DNA of 64,000 nucleotides from Curtobacterium sp. MCBD17_013 (GTDB taxonomy: Bacteria; Actinomycetota; Actinomycetes; Actinomycetales; Microbacteriaceae): NCBI RefSeq assembly GCF_003234565.1, contig NZ_QKTU01000001.1, positions 124,001 to 188,000 of the forward strand. The letters are read 5' to 3'. The position numbers and the translations under genes are program-made. The notes under the pieces are model-generated. The model saw nothing but the letters and a program-made list of their open reading frames with translations. It searched no databases and was not told where the DNA came from. Each line of letters starts with the position of its first letter. Within the stretch, counting starts at the first letter, position 1. Shown piece by piece: positions 34,775 to 43,646 of the stretch.

Positions 34775-35437
34775 CTATCCGGCGGTCGGGTCGGACGGGG
34801 GCGGGGTGGCCGGCACGGACGGACGGAGGACGTACTCGAAGGCGGCGCGAGCCCGGTCGGCGTCCGGCGGCTCGCCCGAGATGAGGTCGGCGTACGAGAA
34901 CGACTCCGAGATCCGGACGAGCAGCGATGCCACCTCGCGTGCCGACAGTGGCGCGGGATCGAAGCGCGCCGCGGACGATTCCTCGTCGATCAGGGTGGTG
35001 ACGACCGCGACGAGCCGGCGCTGCACGTCACTGTCCGTGGTCGTGAGCAGTCGCAGCGCGCGCGAGGGCTCCCGCGTCAGGAACACGCGGAAGTACGGCG
35101 CCTCGATGAGGTCGGCCGTGAACCGGGTCAGCACGCCGACGATCCGGGCGGCACCGGTGGTGGTCACGGCGCGGTCGGCCGCGTCGAGCGTCGGCACGGC
35201 CAGGGACCACAGCACCTCGGACAGCAGCTGGTCCCGGTTGCCGACCCAGCGGAACAGGCTCGTGCGGTCGACGCCGAGCTCGGCGGCCAGGCGGCCCATG
35301 TCGATCCGCTCGCCGTCCACGAACCGGTGTCGCGCGGAACGGAACGCGCGGAGGGCGTCGGGATGGGCCTCCAGACGCGCGGAGAGGGTGCTCGGGACGA
35401 GCGCCGTGCCGTGCTGGCCGAGCCGCGCCTCCCGCAT
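34775..35437 (-). CDS. TetR-superfamily regulator, QsdR-like
   Basis: A 220-residue repressor. The N-terminal helix-turn-helix is degenerate for TetR but clear: FRSARHRFVDGERIDMGRLA, then AELGVDRTSLFRWVGNRDQL, the recognition helix and Tyr-Trp-like FRWVGN. The rest is all-helical ligand-binding domain (DLIEAPYFRVFLTREPSRAL, SLLVRISESFSYADLI). The wording RHRFVDGERIDM matches QsdR-type regulators of actinobacteria, controlling quorum-quenching or lipid genes in known cases. Start uncertain (ATG 35437 or GTG 35449). It is divergent from an acyl-CoA dehydrogenase and leads an operon with the azoreductase; a palindrome lies in the shared promoter. Confidence 0.82.
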   Translation of the reverse strand: MREARLGQHGTALVPSTLSARLEAHPDALRAFRSARHRFVDGERIDMGRLAAELGVDRTSLFRWVGNRDQLLSEVLWSLAVPTLDAADRAVTTTGAARIVGVLTRFTADLIEAPYFRVFLTREPSRALRLLTTTDSDVQRRLVAVVTTLIDEESSAARFDPAPLSAREVASLLVRISESFSYADLISGEPPDADRARAAFEYVLRPSVPATPPPSDPTAG

Positions 35438-35460
35438 ACCGTCCACCACCGGAGCCTACG

Positions 35461-35491
35461 CGTGTTGCAACGTTCCGCAGAACGATGCACG
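35461..35491. promoter_or_regulatory. Candidate TetR operator in the divergent promoter
   Basis: CGTTC (35471-35475) and GAACG (35480-35484) form an inverted repeat with a 4-base centre, flanked by CGTG at 35461-35464 and CACG at 35488-35491. It lies between the TetR-like gene and the acyl-CoA dehydrogenase gene and would let one regulator control both. Confidence 0.45.
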
Positions 35492-35500
35492 ATGGGGGTC

Positions 35501-36730
35501 ATGTCAACGACGACCCCCGCCGCCGCTGCACCGCTCGACACGACCGAGCGCGTGCAGCGGGCCCACCTCGAGGCCGACTTCTACCGCTTCCAGGACGACC
35601 TCACGGACGTCGAGCGCGAACGCGTCCTGGCGCTCCGCGCGTTCATGGAGGACCGGGTCGCGCCGATCGCCGACCGCACGTGGGCGGACGCGGAGTTCCC
35701 GACGCACCTCATCCGGCCGCTCGCCGAGACCGGGGTACTCGGATCCGGGATCCCGTTCGTCGCCCGGTTCGAGAACTCGGCGGTGTACCGGGGGTGGGCG
35801 GCGCTCGAGATGGGCCGGGTCGACGCGGGCATGGCGACCTTCGTCGGCGTGCAGTCCGGCCTCGCCATGAACGCCATCGCCGTCGCGGGCAGCGAGGACC
35901 AGCAGCGCGCATGGCTGCCGCGCATGGCCACCGGCGAACTCGTCGGTGCGTTCGGCCTGACGGAACCGCGCTCGGGGTCGGACTCGGCCCGCGGTCTCCG
36001 CACCACGGCCCGACGCGAGGGCGACACCTGGGTCCTCGACGGCGAGAAGCGCTGGATCGGCAACGCGACGTTCGCCGACGTCGTCGTGATCTGGGCCAAG
36101 GACGTGGCCGACGGGCAGGTCAAGGGCTTCCTCGTGACCACGGACTCGCCGGGGTTCACCGCCACGAAGATCGAGGACAAGATCTCGCTCCGGACGGTGC
36201 AGAACGCCGACATCGTGCTCCGCGACGTGCGTGTCCCCGAGGAGCGGCGGCTGCAGCGTGTCCGGTCGTTCCGCGACACCGCGGCGGTGCTCCGGCTCAC
36301 CCGGTGCGAGGTCGCGTGGCAGGCGATCGGCATCGCCGTCGGTGCGTACGAGGCCGCCCTCCGGTACGCGCGGGAGCGCGAGCAGTTCGGCAAGCCGATC
36401 GCGCGGCACCAGCTGGTGCAGGACCTCCTGGTCCGCTCGGTCGGCAACATCACCGCCTCGATCGCGCTGTGTACCCAGGCGTCGGCGCTGCAGGACCGCG
36501 GCGATCACCGCGACGAGTTCTCCGCGCTGGCCAAGGCGTTCGCGACGGCGCGGATGCGCGAGACCGTCGGCTGGTGTCGCGAGGTGCTCGGCGGCAACGG
36601 CATCGTCCTGGGCGCGGGCGTCGCGCGGTCCTTCGCCGACGCCGAGGCGATCTACTCGTACGAGGGCACCCGTGAGATGAACACGCTCATCGTGGGACGT
36701 GCGATCACGGGGCACGCCGCGTTCGTGTGA
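35501..36730 (+). CDS. Acyl-CoA dehydrogenase, glutaryl-CoA dehydrogenase-like
   Basis: A 409-residue flavoprotein. Seen: GLTEPRSGSDSARGLRTTAR, WIGNATFADVVVIWAKD (the GNA-FAD pattern of glutaryl-CoA dehydrogenases), TKIEDKISLRTVQNADI, RYAREREQFGKPIARHQLVQ for the dimer interface, and EVLGGNGIVLGAGVARSFAD followed by IYSYEGTREMNTLIVGRAIT, which carries the catalytic Glu in YEGT. Decarboxylation-capable enzymes have an Arg near the substrate carboxylate; it cannot be confirmed here. The ATG at 35501 follows GGGGG. It is divergent from and probably regulated by the QsdR-like protein. Confidence 0.9.
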   Translation: MSTTTPAAAAPLDTTERVQRAHLEADFYRFQDDLTDVERERVLALRAFMEDRVAPIADRTWADAEFPTHLIRPLAETGVLGSGIPFVARFENSAVYRGWAALEMGRVDAGMATFVGVQSGLAMNAIAVAGSEDQQRAWLPRMATGELVGAFGLTEPRSGSDSARGLRTTARREGDTWVLDGEKRWIGNATFADVVVIWAKDVADGQVKGFLVTTDSPGFTATKIEDKISLRTVQNADIVLRDVRVPEERRLQRVRSFRDTAAVLRLTRCEVAWQAIGIAVGAYEAALRYAREREQFGKPIARHQLVQDLLVRSVGNITASIALCTQASALQDRGDHRDEFSALAKAFATARMRETVGWCREVLGGNGIVLGAGVARSFADAEAIYSYEGTREMNTLIVGRAITGHAAFV

Positions 36731-36749
36731 CCGCTGCCGCCCGGCGTCC

Positions 36750-38879
36750 TCATCCGAGCAGTTCCGGCCGCTCCCAGGCCTCGCCGAGCACGTGCTGGGC
36801 GAGGAACGCGAACACCGTCTCGTACCAGACCTTCGCGTGCTGCGGCGTGAGGATCCAGTGGTTCTCGTTCGGGAAGTACAGGAACCGGTGCGGCATGGTG
36901 CCGTCGGGGTCGGCGTGGTGCTCGGCCAGCTCCGACCAGAGCCGCAGCCCCTCGCCGATCGGCACGCGGTAGTCCTTGTCGCCGTGGATCACGAGCATCG
37001 GTGTCGTGATCGCTTCCACGGACCGGTGCGGGTCGTTCTCGGCCATGCCCTCGGCCGTGAAGATGGACTGCCAGTAGTACGACGCGTCGGTGGTGCCGGC
37101 GAACTGGTCGAGCGCCCAGAGGCTCGCGTGCGTGACGATCGCGTCGAAGCGGTCGGTGTGCCCGGCGACCCAGTTCGCCATGTAGCCGCCGAAGGAGCCA
37201 CCCATGGCCGCGGTGCGGGTCTCGTCGACGTCGGGCCGCGCCACGACGGCGTCGGTGATGGCGAGGAGGTCGGTGTAGGGCGCCTGCCCCCAGGCGTTCC
37301 AGCCGCGCGCGATGAACTCGAGGCCGTACCCCGTGGACAGCGCCGGGTCCGGCAGCAGGACCGCGTAGCCCCGCGCCGCGGCGACCATGGCACTCCACCG
37401 CCAGCTCCAGGCGTTCCAGCTGCTGAGCGGTCCACCGTGGATCCACAGCAGGAACGGCGCGGGCGCGTCGGCCGACGCGCCCGGCGGCAGGACGAGCCAG
37501 CCGCGCACGCGCGTGCCGTCCGCGGTCGTCGTCTCGACCTCCTCGACGCGGCCCGGCACCGCGGGCAGCGGCGCGGGGGTCGGCAGGGCGGTCACGGTGC
37601 CGTCGGGGTCGATCCGGACCGGGTGCAGCGGCGCCGCCCAGGAGGACCGGAGCGCGACGACGACGCCGGTCGCCCGGTCGACCGCCACCCCGGTGTACGC
37701 GTGCTCGTCCGTGGTGCGCTGTTCGACGGCGCTCCCGTCGAGCGGGATCCGGAACACCGGCGCGCGGCCGTCCTGGTCCGCGGTGGCGATGAGGGCGCGG
37801 TCGTCGGCGTCGAACACGAACTCGTTCGCCCAGCGGTCCCACTCCGTCGCGATGCGTCGGGCGTGGCCGCCGTCGAGGTCGGCCACCCAGATCTCACGGT
37901 CGGCGGGCCCGGCCGGGGTGTCCCGCGGGGCGCGCACCCAAGCGATCGTCGTGCCGTCGTGGCTGACGGCCGGCATCTCGTGGAACACGTCCGGCTCGTC
38001 GAACAGCGTGGTGCGCTCGCCGGTCTCGGTGTCGATCGCGACGAGCACGGCCCGGACACCGCGCTGCTCGTGCACCGTGAGGGCCGCCACGAGCGTGCGG
38101 CCGTCCGGTGTCAGCGCCTGCCCGGCCGTGTCGGCGGAGCGCCCGGGGAACGGCGTGAGGTCGCGCGGGCGCGGGAGGTCCGCGGGGTACTCGGCGGTGA
38201 CGGCGACCGGTGCGTCGGCCACCGCGACCTCGTCCGGGGCTGCGGTGCCCGGTGCGACGGGAGCGTCGAGGGTCTCGTGCAGGTCGCCGAGGTCGAGCGC
38301 CAACAGGTGCGGCTCGTCGGGTCCGAGGTCGTGGTCCCAGAAGCGGACCGGGTGGGTCTCGTGCAGGATCGCCGCGACGGCGTGCTCCTTCCGGGCCGCG
38401 CGGAGTTCGGCGTCGCGTTCGAGCAGGCGCCCCTCGGCGTCGTTCGCACCCGGGAGCAGCCCCGCGCTGATGACCACGGTGTCGGCCTCCCGCGCGGTCG
38501 CCGCGATGCCCGCACCACCGGCGAGTCGCGTGACCGCCCGGGCCTCGCCGCCGGCGGCGGGCAGGAGCCACACCTGACCGGCCTCGGTGTCCTTCGCGGC
38601 GTCGGCGTCCGGACGGGCGGAGACGAACAGGACGTCGCCGTTCCGGGTGAACGCGACGCCGCTCTCGCCCTTCGCCGAGCGGGTGAGCCGCACCGGCACG
38701 CCCTCGCCCGACGTCGGCACGGACCAGATCGAGCGGGTGTACCCGGTCCGGTCGTGGTCGAGCGTGCTCACCGTGAGCGCCACGCGCGTGCCGTCCGGCG
38801 ACAGCGCGATGCCGTCGACACGGGGGAGCGCCACGAAGGCGTCGAGGTCGGAGAACGGTGTGGCGTCGTCGTTCGGCAT
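36750..38879 (-). CDS. S9-family prolyl oligopeptidase-like peptidase
   Basis: A 709-residue cytoplasmic serine peptidase. The N-terminal two thirds is a beta-propeller of repeated strands (LSPDGTRVALTVSTLDHDRT, FTRNGDVLFVSARPDADAAK, LTPDGRTLVAALTVHEQRGV, VSHDGTTIAWVRAPRDTPAG). The C-terminal alpha/beta hydrolase has LLWIHGGPLSSWNAW, the nucleophile Ser562 in MGGSFGGYMANW, Asp636 in HGDKDYRVP and His674 in NENHW. This is the acylaminoacyl-peptidase/dipeptidyl-peptidase layout. No signal peptide is seen, so it should degrade short peptides in the cytoplasm. It is convergent with the acyl-CoA dehydrogenase gene. Confidence 0.9.
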   Translation of the reverse strand: MPNDDATPFSDLDAFVALPRVDGIALSPDGTRVALTVSTLDHDRTGYTRSIWSVPTSGEGVPVRLTRSAKGESGVAFTRNGDVLFVSARPDADAAKDTEAGQVWLLPAAGGEARAVTRLAGGAGIAATAREADTVVISAGLLPGANDAEGRLLERDAELRAARKEHAVAAILHETHPVRFWDHDLGPDEPHLLALDLGDLHETLDAPVAPGTAAPDEVAVADAPVAVTAEYPADLPRPRDLTPFPGRSADTAGQALTPDGRTLVAALTVHEQRGVRAVLVAIDTETGERTTLFDEPDVFHEMPAVSHDGTTIAWVRAPRDTPAGPADREIWVADLDGGHARRIATEWDRWANEFVFDADDRALIATADQDGRAPVFRIPLDGSAVEQRTTDEHAYTGVAVDRATGVVVALRSSWAAPLHPVRIDPDGTVTALPTPAPLPAVPGRVEEVETTTADGTRVRGWLVLPPGASADAPAPFLLWIHGGPLSSWNAWSWRWSAMVAAARGYAVLLPDPALSTGYGLEFIARGWNAWGQAPYTDLLAITDAVVARPDVDETRTAAMGGSFGGYMANWVAGHTDRFDAIVTHASLWALDQFAGTTDASYYWQSIFTAEGMAENDPHRSVEAITTPMLVIHGDKDYRVPIGEGLRLWSELAEHHADPDGTMPHRFLYFPNENHWILTPQHAKVWYETVFAFLAQHVLGEAWERPELLG

Positions 38880-38954
38880 CCACCCACGCTATCGGAGGGC
38901 GGCGACACGGCCTCGGAGTCGGCCGATCGGACCGAGCGCCAGCGGACCGATCGC

Positions 38955-39836
38955 TCAGCCGACCCAGAAGTCGCGGACGCGCGCGGCCACGGCGGCCGCC
39001 TGCGCCCGACCGGCGTGCGCGGCGGGGGCCCGGGTCGACAGCGCCAGGACGTTCGTGCCGTAGGCGGCCTGGCTCGTGGCGTCCGCGACGACCACCTCGA
39101 CGGCCGAACCGTCGTGCCGCAGACCGGCCACCGCGCGGTCGAGCCACGGACCGGTCGGGCTCGGGTCCTCCGCGCGGCAGGCGATGACGAGCACGCGCTC
39201 GTACCCCACCGCGGCGTCCGCGTTCGTCCCCGAGCGGGCGCCGCCGTCGACGTACGGGCGGCCGTCGACGGTCACCGGGGACCACACGAGGGGCACGGAG
39301 CAGCTCGCCGCGATGGCGCGGGTCAACGGGACGCCGTCGGCGGCGGTGAGCACCCGGAACGACCCGTCGGTCGCGTCGACGGTGGTGATGCCGAGGGGCG
39401 CGTCCGGCCACGTGTCGGCGGGGAACGTCGCGCGGAACGAGGCGATGCGTTCCTCCTGGCTCTGTCCCGACGTCACGGTGCGCGCGAGGCGACCGATGCG
39501 GGCGCGAGCGTCCTGGTCGCCCGTGGCGCCCTGGAGCGCGGCCACGAACTGCGCGCCGATCGCGGCCCAGTCGGGCGAGGCCGGTTCCTCGTAGTCCCAC
39601 GGCACGTCATCGACCTGCTGACCGTAGGCGTCCGCGACGCCACCCGTCCGGAGCAGGGTGCCCACGACGCTGCCGGCGCTCGTCCCGACCACGAGATCGG
39701 CGTCGGCGAGCGGGATCCCGGCCTCGAGCAGCCCGCTCAGGAGCCCGAGCTCCCACGCGATGCCGGCGACGCCACCTCCGCCCAGGACGATCGCGGTGTG
39801 CTGTGGGCGGTCGGTCAGGTCCGGCAGGTCGGTCAC
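38955..39836 (-). CDS. Patatin-like phospholipase family protein
   Basis: A 293-residue acyl hydrolase. The oxyanion loop is VLGGGGVAGIAWELG, the catalytic Ser53 lies in VVGTSAGSVVG, and the dyad Asp197 in YVDGGARSGTNAD. Ser-Asp dyad spacing and the DGG motif are those of RssA-like bacterial patatins. No membrane segment or secretion signal is present. It would release fatty acids from lipids or thioesters in the cell. GTG start at 39836. The 130-base space before DoxX is a divergent promoter region. Confidence 0.9.
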   Translation of the reverse strand: MTDLPDLTDRPQHTAIVLGGGGVAGIAWELGLLSGLLEAGIPLADADLVVGTSAGSVVGTLLRTGGVADAYGQQVDDVPWDYEEPASPDWAAIGAQFVAALQGATGDQDARARIGRLARTVTSGQSQEERIASFRATFPADTWPDAPLGITTVDATDGSFRVLTAADGVPLTRAIAASCSVPLVWSPVTVDGRPYVDGGARSGTNADAAVGYERVLVIACRAEDPSPTGPWLDRAVAGLRHDGSAVEVVVADATSQAAYGTNVLALSTRAPAAHAGRAQAAAVAARVRDFWVG

Positions 39837-39966
39837 CCCTCTTGCCTACCGCATCGTCCTCGGGGAGTCCGGAGCGTCGACCGGCGGGCGCGTGCCGGAG
39901 AGCGTGAGTACGTTCGGCGACACCGGCCCGCGTGGTGCGGGCCCGTCGACACCAGGGAGGAACTCC

Positions 39967-40557
39967 ATGCGTCATCCGGGAACCACGGCGGCGACCACCG
40001 CAACGACCCTGCTCCGCGTCGCCCTCGGGGCGGTGCTCGTCGCGCACGGTTCGCAGAAGCTCTTCGGGGCGTTCGGCGGTGGTGGCATCGAGGGCACCGC
40101 GCAGGGCATGCACGCGATGGGCTTCCGGCCGGCGAAACCGCACGCCGTGCTCGCGGGACTCGGTGAGGCGGGGTCGGGAGCGGCGCTCGTGCTGGGGCTC
40201 GGGACCCCCGTGGCCGGTGCCGGCGCGGCGACGACCATGGGCACGGCGGCGAGCATCCACGTGCCGAACGGGTTCTTCAACGCCGACGGCGGGTTCGAGT
40301 TCCCCGCGTTCCTGGGATTCGCCGCGTCGATGTTCGCGCTCGGTGGGCCGGGAGCGGTCTCCCTCGACCACGCGACCGGGCACGTGTTCGACCGCCCGTG
40401 GATGCGCGGCCTGGCCCTGGCGGCCGTCCCGGTCGCGATCGCCGTGCAGGTCACGCGCCGGAAGCGGGCGCTCGCGGCGGACCAGACCGAGCCTCCGGCG
40501 GAGAGCACGGCCGAGACGCCGGAGGCGGCGGGGTCCTCGGACCCCGAGGAGGGCTGA
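39967..40557 (+). CDS. DoxX family membrane protein
   Basis: A 196-residue four-helix membrane protein of the DoxX/YphA family, linked in other actinobacteria to thiol and redox balance. The first helix has LLRVALGAVLVAHGSQKLFG, followed by the usual GGGGIEGTAQGMHAMGFRP loop; then AVLAGLGEAGSGAALVLGLG and ATTMGTAASIHVPNGFFNAD, and FEFPAFLGFAASMFALGGPG. The C-terminal tail is polar and Glu/Pro-rich. GGGAGG lies 7-12 bases before the ATG. Confidence 0.9.
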   Translation: MRHPGTTAATTATTLLRVALGAVLVAHGSQKLFGAFGGGGIEGTAQGMHAMGFRPAKPHAVLAGLGEAGSGAALVLGLGTPVAGAGAATTMGTAASIHVPNGFFNADGGFEFPAFLGFAASMFALGGPGAVSLDHATGHVFDRPWMRGLALAAVPVAIAVQVTRRKRALAADQTEPPAESTAETPEAAGSSDPEEG

Positions 40558-40569
40558 CCGCGCCCCGCC

Positions 40570-41598
40570 TCACTCGGGCTGGACGTCGACGAGCACCTTG
40601 CCGACCGCGTCGTGCTCGACGGCGTCGTGCGCGTCGGCCGTCCGCTCGAGCGGGAACCGCGTGATCGGGAGGCCGTGCTCCTCGCCGACGGGCAGTGCCC
40701 CGTCGCGCAGGGCCGCGGTGACGTCCTCGACCGCCGCGCGGAGCGCCACCTCGCCCATCGTGTAGAGCAGGACGAACTGGTACCGCGCGTTCAGGGCCAT
40801 GTTCGGCCGGACCTGCAGCGTGGCCTCGTCGCCCCCGTTGTTCGCGTACATCGCGATGACACCGCGGGTGGCGAGCACCTGCGCGTCGAGGTCGGCGTTC
40901 TGCGGGATGGCCACCTCCACCACGACGTCGACGCCGTCCGGCGCGAACGCCCGGACCTGGTCCGCGGCGTCGTCGTCGTGGTAGTCGACGGTCGCGTGGG
41001 CGCCGGCCGCGGTCGCGAGTGCTGCCTTCGCGGGGCTGCTGATCGTCGAGACGACACGGGCACCGGACCAGGCGGCGAGCTGGATGGCGGCGTGCCCGAC
41101 GGCACCCGCGCCACCGGCGACGAGCACGGTCCGTCCCGCGAGCGCCCCGGGACCGAGACGTGTCGGCCCGTCCTCGTGCACGGTGAGCGCGCGGTGCGCG
41201 GTCAGTGCGGGGACCCCGAGCGACGCGGCCACGTCCCAGTCGACGCCGTCGGGCAACGCCGCGACACGCTCCAGTGGCAGGACGGTGTACTCCTGCGCGG
41301 TGCCCGTCGGACGCTGCTGCGCGGAGAGGAAGGTCCAGACACGGTCACCGACCACCAGGCCGTCGACACCGTCGCCGAGGGCGTCGACCACGCCCGCGCC
41401 GTCCTGGTTGGGGGTGACCTCGGGGAACGGCAACCGAGACCCGTCCGTGCCGCCGCGCCGCGACTTCCAGTCGGTCGGGTTCACGCCGGAACGGACCACC
41501 CGGACGCGGACCTCGCCCGGGCCGGGCTCGGGGACGTCCCGCTCGACGAGTTCGAGGACGGAGGGGTCACCGGTGTGGGTGTAGACGATCGATCGCAT
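40570..41598 (-). CDS. NADPH:quinone oxidoreductase-like zinc-free MDR protein
   Basis: A 342-residue medium-chain dehydrogenase/reductase of the quinone oxidoreductase type. N-terminal GroES-like domain: YTHTGDPSVLELVERDVPEP, VRVRVVRSGVNPTDWKSRRG. Rossmann domain: VLVAGGAGAVGHAAIQLAAW with the A-x-x-G-x-x-G NADPH loop. Zinc-binding Cys residues of alcohol dehydrogenases are absent. It reduces quinones or enones with NADPH. It lies 56 bases after an HxlR-type regulator in the same direction, an arrangement common for redox-responsive quinone detoxification pairs. Confidence 0.9.
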   Translation of the reverse strand: MRSIVYTHTGDPSVLELVERDVPEPGPGEVRVRVVRSGVNPTDWKSRRGGTDGSRLPFPEVTPNQDGAGVVDALGDGVDGLVVGDRVWTFLSAQQRPTGTAQEYTVLPLERVAALPDGVDWDVAASLGVPALTAHRALTVHEDGPTRLGPGALAGRTVLVAGGAGAVGHAAIQLAAWSGARVVSTISSPAKAALATAAGAHATVDYHDDDAADQVRAFAPDGVDVVVEVAIPQNADLDAQVLATRGVIAMYANNGGDEATLQVRPNMALNARYQFVLLYTMGEVALRAAVEDVTAALRDGALPVGEEHGLPITRFPLERTADAHDAVEHDAVGKVLVDVQPE

Positions 41599-41654
41599 AC
41601 CGGCAGGCAACCACGCGGACGCGCCCGGTGTTCCGGTGGACCCCGGGTCGACCG

Positions 41655-42035
41655 TCAGCGTTCGTCGTACGCCGCGCGGGCCGCGAGGACGTCGTCCATG
41701 TGGCCGGTCGCCCAGTCCTCGAGCCCGGCGAGCACGGTCCGGAGCGACCACCCGGCATCGGTCAGGGCGTACTCGACGTGCGGCGGGATCTCCGGGAACA
41801 CCGTGCGCGTGACGAGGCCGTCCCGCTCGAGCGCCCGCAGCGTCTGCGTCAGCATCTTCTGTGACACGCCGTCGACCCGCCCCGCGATCGCGGAGTACCG
41901 CCGTGGCCCGTCGACGAGCGCCCCGAGCGTGAGGACGGTCCACCGGTCACCGATGCGGTCGAGCAGTTGCCGGGTGGGGCAGTCCCGCGCGTACGGGCTG
42001 TACGCCTCGTGCCGTGGTGCGTCCGTCGTGGTCAT
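41655..42035 (-). CDS. HxlR-type winged-helix regulator
   Basis: A 126-residue regulator with the HxlR fold: CPTRQLLDRIGDRWTVLTLG, the recognition region GPRRYSAIAGRVDGVSQKML, TQTLRALERDGLVTRTVFPE, and the wing IPPHVEYALTDAGWSL. The conserved Cys near the start (DCPTRQLLD) is the redox-sensing position used by several quinone- and aldehyde-responsive members. ATG 42035 gives the normal length. It precedes the quinone oxidoreductase gene on the same strand and probably controls it, sensing an electrophile (inference). Confidence 0.9.
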   Translation of the reverse strand: MTTTDAPRHEAYSPYARDCPTRQLLDRIGDRWTVLTLGALVDGPRRYSAIAGRVDGVSQKMLTQTLRALERDGLVTRTVFPEIPPHVEYALTDAGWSLRTVLAGLEDWATGHMDDVLAARAAYDER

Positions 42036-42122
42036 CGTCCCCGCTCCTCGCCGTGCACCCGCGAGGTGCCCGCTTCCCCGAAGAGAGTAACGCCCTGATG
42101 GTGCGGTTCCAGACGGGTACAC

Positions 42123-42170
42123 GACGGACGGGAGGGACGGGGCGGCTCCGCCCCGTCCCTCCCGTCCGTC
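42123..42170 (-). terminator. Perfect 23-bp inverted repeat, terminator of the MFS gene
   Basis: Arms 42123-42145 (starting GACGGACGGGAGG) and 42148-42170 (ending CCCGTCCGTC) are perfectly complementary around a 2-base centre. It lies 7 bases past the stop of the MFS gene and before the HxlR gene, both on the minus strand. There is no U-tract. Confidence 0.7.
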
Positions 42171-42176
42171 GGCCCC

Positions 42177-43508
42177 CTAGTGCTGGCCGACGATGGCCGG
42201 GAGCGGCAGGTGGTGCCGCAGGCGGACCTCCAGGTGCAGGCCGCCCCGTCGAGCGAGCACGACCGCGATGACCGCGGCGGCGATCGCGGGCACCCCACCC
42301 GCGACGACCATGCCGACGTGCGCACCGAAGCGGTCGACGATCTGCCCCATGACCGGCCCGCCGATCGCCTGGCCGCCGAGCAGCACGAGCACGTACAGCG
42401 ACATCACACGGCCGCGGATCCCGATGTTCGACGACATCTGGACGAGTGAGTTCGACGCCGTCTGGAACAGCAGCTGCGCCATCCCGACCGCGACGAGGAT
42501 GAGCGCGAACGGCGCGATCATCGGCGCGGCGCCGGCGAGGACGAGGAGCAGCCCCGTGATGCCGACGCCGCCGACGATGGTCCGCAGTCGTACCACCGCA
42601 CGCCGCGTCGACAGGAGCGCGCCGGTCAGCGCGCCGATCGCGACCATCGAGTTGAACACGCCGTAGCCGCCGGCCCCGACGTGGTAGACGTCCGAGGCGA
42701 ACGCGGACAGGAGGACCGGCATGGTCAGCGCGAACACCGAGAAGAACGCGACGAGCACCACGGGCACGATGATCGTCGGCTTCCGGATGGCGTAGCGGAG
42801 GCCCTCCTGCAGCTGCCCCTTCGACGGCGGCACGGCCGGCATCCGGTGGAGTTCGGAGACGCGGAGGAACCCGAGGGTCACCACGACCGCCGCGCAGGCG
42901 ATGCCGTTGATGCCGAACGACCAGCCGGCCCCGACCGCGACGAGCAGGATGCCGGAGAGCGCCGGGCCGATCATGCCGCCGAGCTGGAACACCGACGAGT
43001 TGACGCTGATCGCGTTCCGGAGGTGCTCCTGTCCGACGATCTCGGTGACGAACACCTGCCGCGCCGGATTGTCGATCACGGTGACGAGCCCGACGACGAA
43101 CGCGATCACCCAGATGTGCCAGGCCTGCACGACCCCCGCGAGCGTCAGCGCCGCCAGCACGCCGCTGAGCAGCGCGAACGACGCCTGCGTGAGCATCATC
43201 AGCGCGCGCTTCGAGTAGCGGTCCACGATGACGCCGCCGAACAGGCCGAACAGGAGCATCGGGGCGAACTGCATCGCGACGGTGATCCCGACGTCCGCCA
43301 CGGAGTGCGTGAGCTGGAGCACGAGCCAGTCCTGCGCGACGCGCTGCATCCACCCGGCGGTCATCGCGACCAGGTTCGTCGCCGTGAAGAGCCGGAAGTT
43401 CGGTACCGACAGGGCGATGAGGGTGTGTCGCCACGGCGGGCGGGTCGCCAGGACGGGGAGCGGCTCGGTCGGCGGGTAGAGGGTGGACGAGGACGAGGGG
43501 GCGCTCAC
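42177..43508 (-). CDS. MFS exporter, EntS/MFS_3 type
   Basis: A 443-residue major facilitator with 12 hydrophobic helices. The segment SVPNFRLFTATNLVAMTAGW near the start, then MQRVAQDWLVLQLTHS and GGVIVDRYSKRALMML (the loop 2-3 D-R-x-x-R-R motif) identify the drug/siderophore exporter subfamily with EntS. Others: AISVNSSVFQLGGMIGPALS, NGIACAAVVVTLGFLRV. Efflux of a small molecule by proton antiport is expected. GTG start. It is divergent from a LysR regulator with a T-N11-A site between; a perfect hairpin follows its stop. Confidence 0.88.
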   Translation of the reverse strand: MSAPSSSSTLYPPTEPLPVLATRPPWRHTLIALSVPNFRLFTATNLVAMTAGWMQRVAQDWLVLQLTHSVADVGITVAMQFAPMLLFGLFGGVIVDRYSKRALMMLTQASFALLSGVLAALTLAGVVQAWHIWVIAFVVGLVTVIDNPARQVFVTEIVGQEHLRNAISVNSSVFQLGGMIGPALSGILLVAVGAGWSFGINGIACAAVVVTLGFLRVSELHRMPAVPPSKGQLQEGLRYAIRKPTIIVPVVLVAFFSVFALTMPVLLSAFASDVYHVGAGGYGVFNSMVAIGALTGALLSTRRAVVRLRTIVGGVGITGLLLVLAGAAPMIAPFALILVAVGMAQLLFQTASNSLVQMSSNIGIRGRVMSLYVLVLLGGQAIGGPVMGQIVDRFGAHVGMVVAGGVPAIAAAVIAVVLARRGGLHLEVRLRHHLPLPAIVGQH

Positions 43509-43572
43509 GGTTCTGGGGCTCCGGCGATCGGTGGCGAATGCTGTTCATCTTCGAAACTAATCGCCGGGACCC

Positions 43573-43587
43573 ATTGCCGAGGGCTAT
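43573..43587. promoter_or_regulatory. LysR-type operator candidate (T-N11-A)
   Basis: ATTGCCGAGGGCTAT is a 15-bp palindrome of the form AT-x-GCC-N3-GGC-x-AT and meets the LysR T-N11-A rule. It lies centrally in the 138-base space between the MFS exporter and LysR genes, 59 bases from the LysR start and 64 from the exporter start. GGGAC and GTCCC flank it as an outer inverted repeat. Confidence 0.6.
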
Positions 43588-43646
43588 CGTCCCTATCAAT
43601 CCATTGCGTTCCGTGATGACCACCGCCGCGACCACCGGGGGAACTG

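Noticed and set aside
36699-40166. A 1155-codon plus-strand open frame opposite the S9 peptidase and patatin genes
   Set aside because: Composition typical of antisense frames (Arg, Gly, Val, His) and no family resemblance; the minus-strand genes have intact catalytic motifs.
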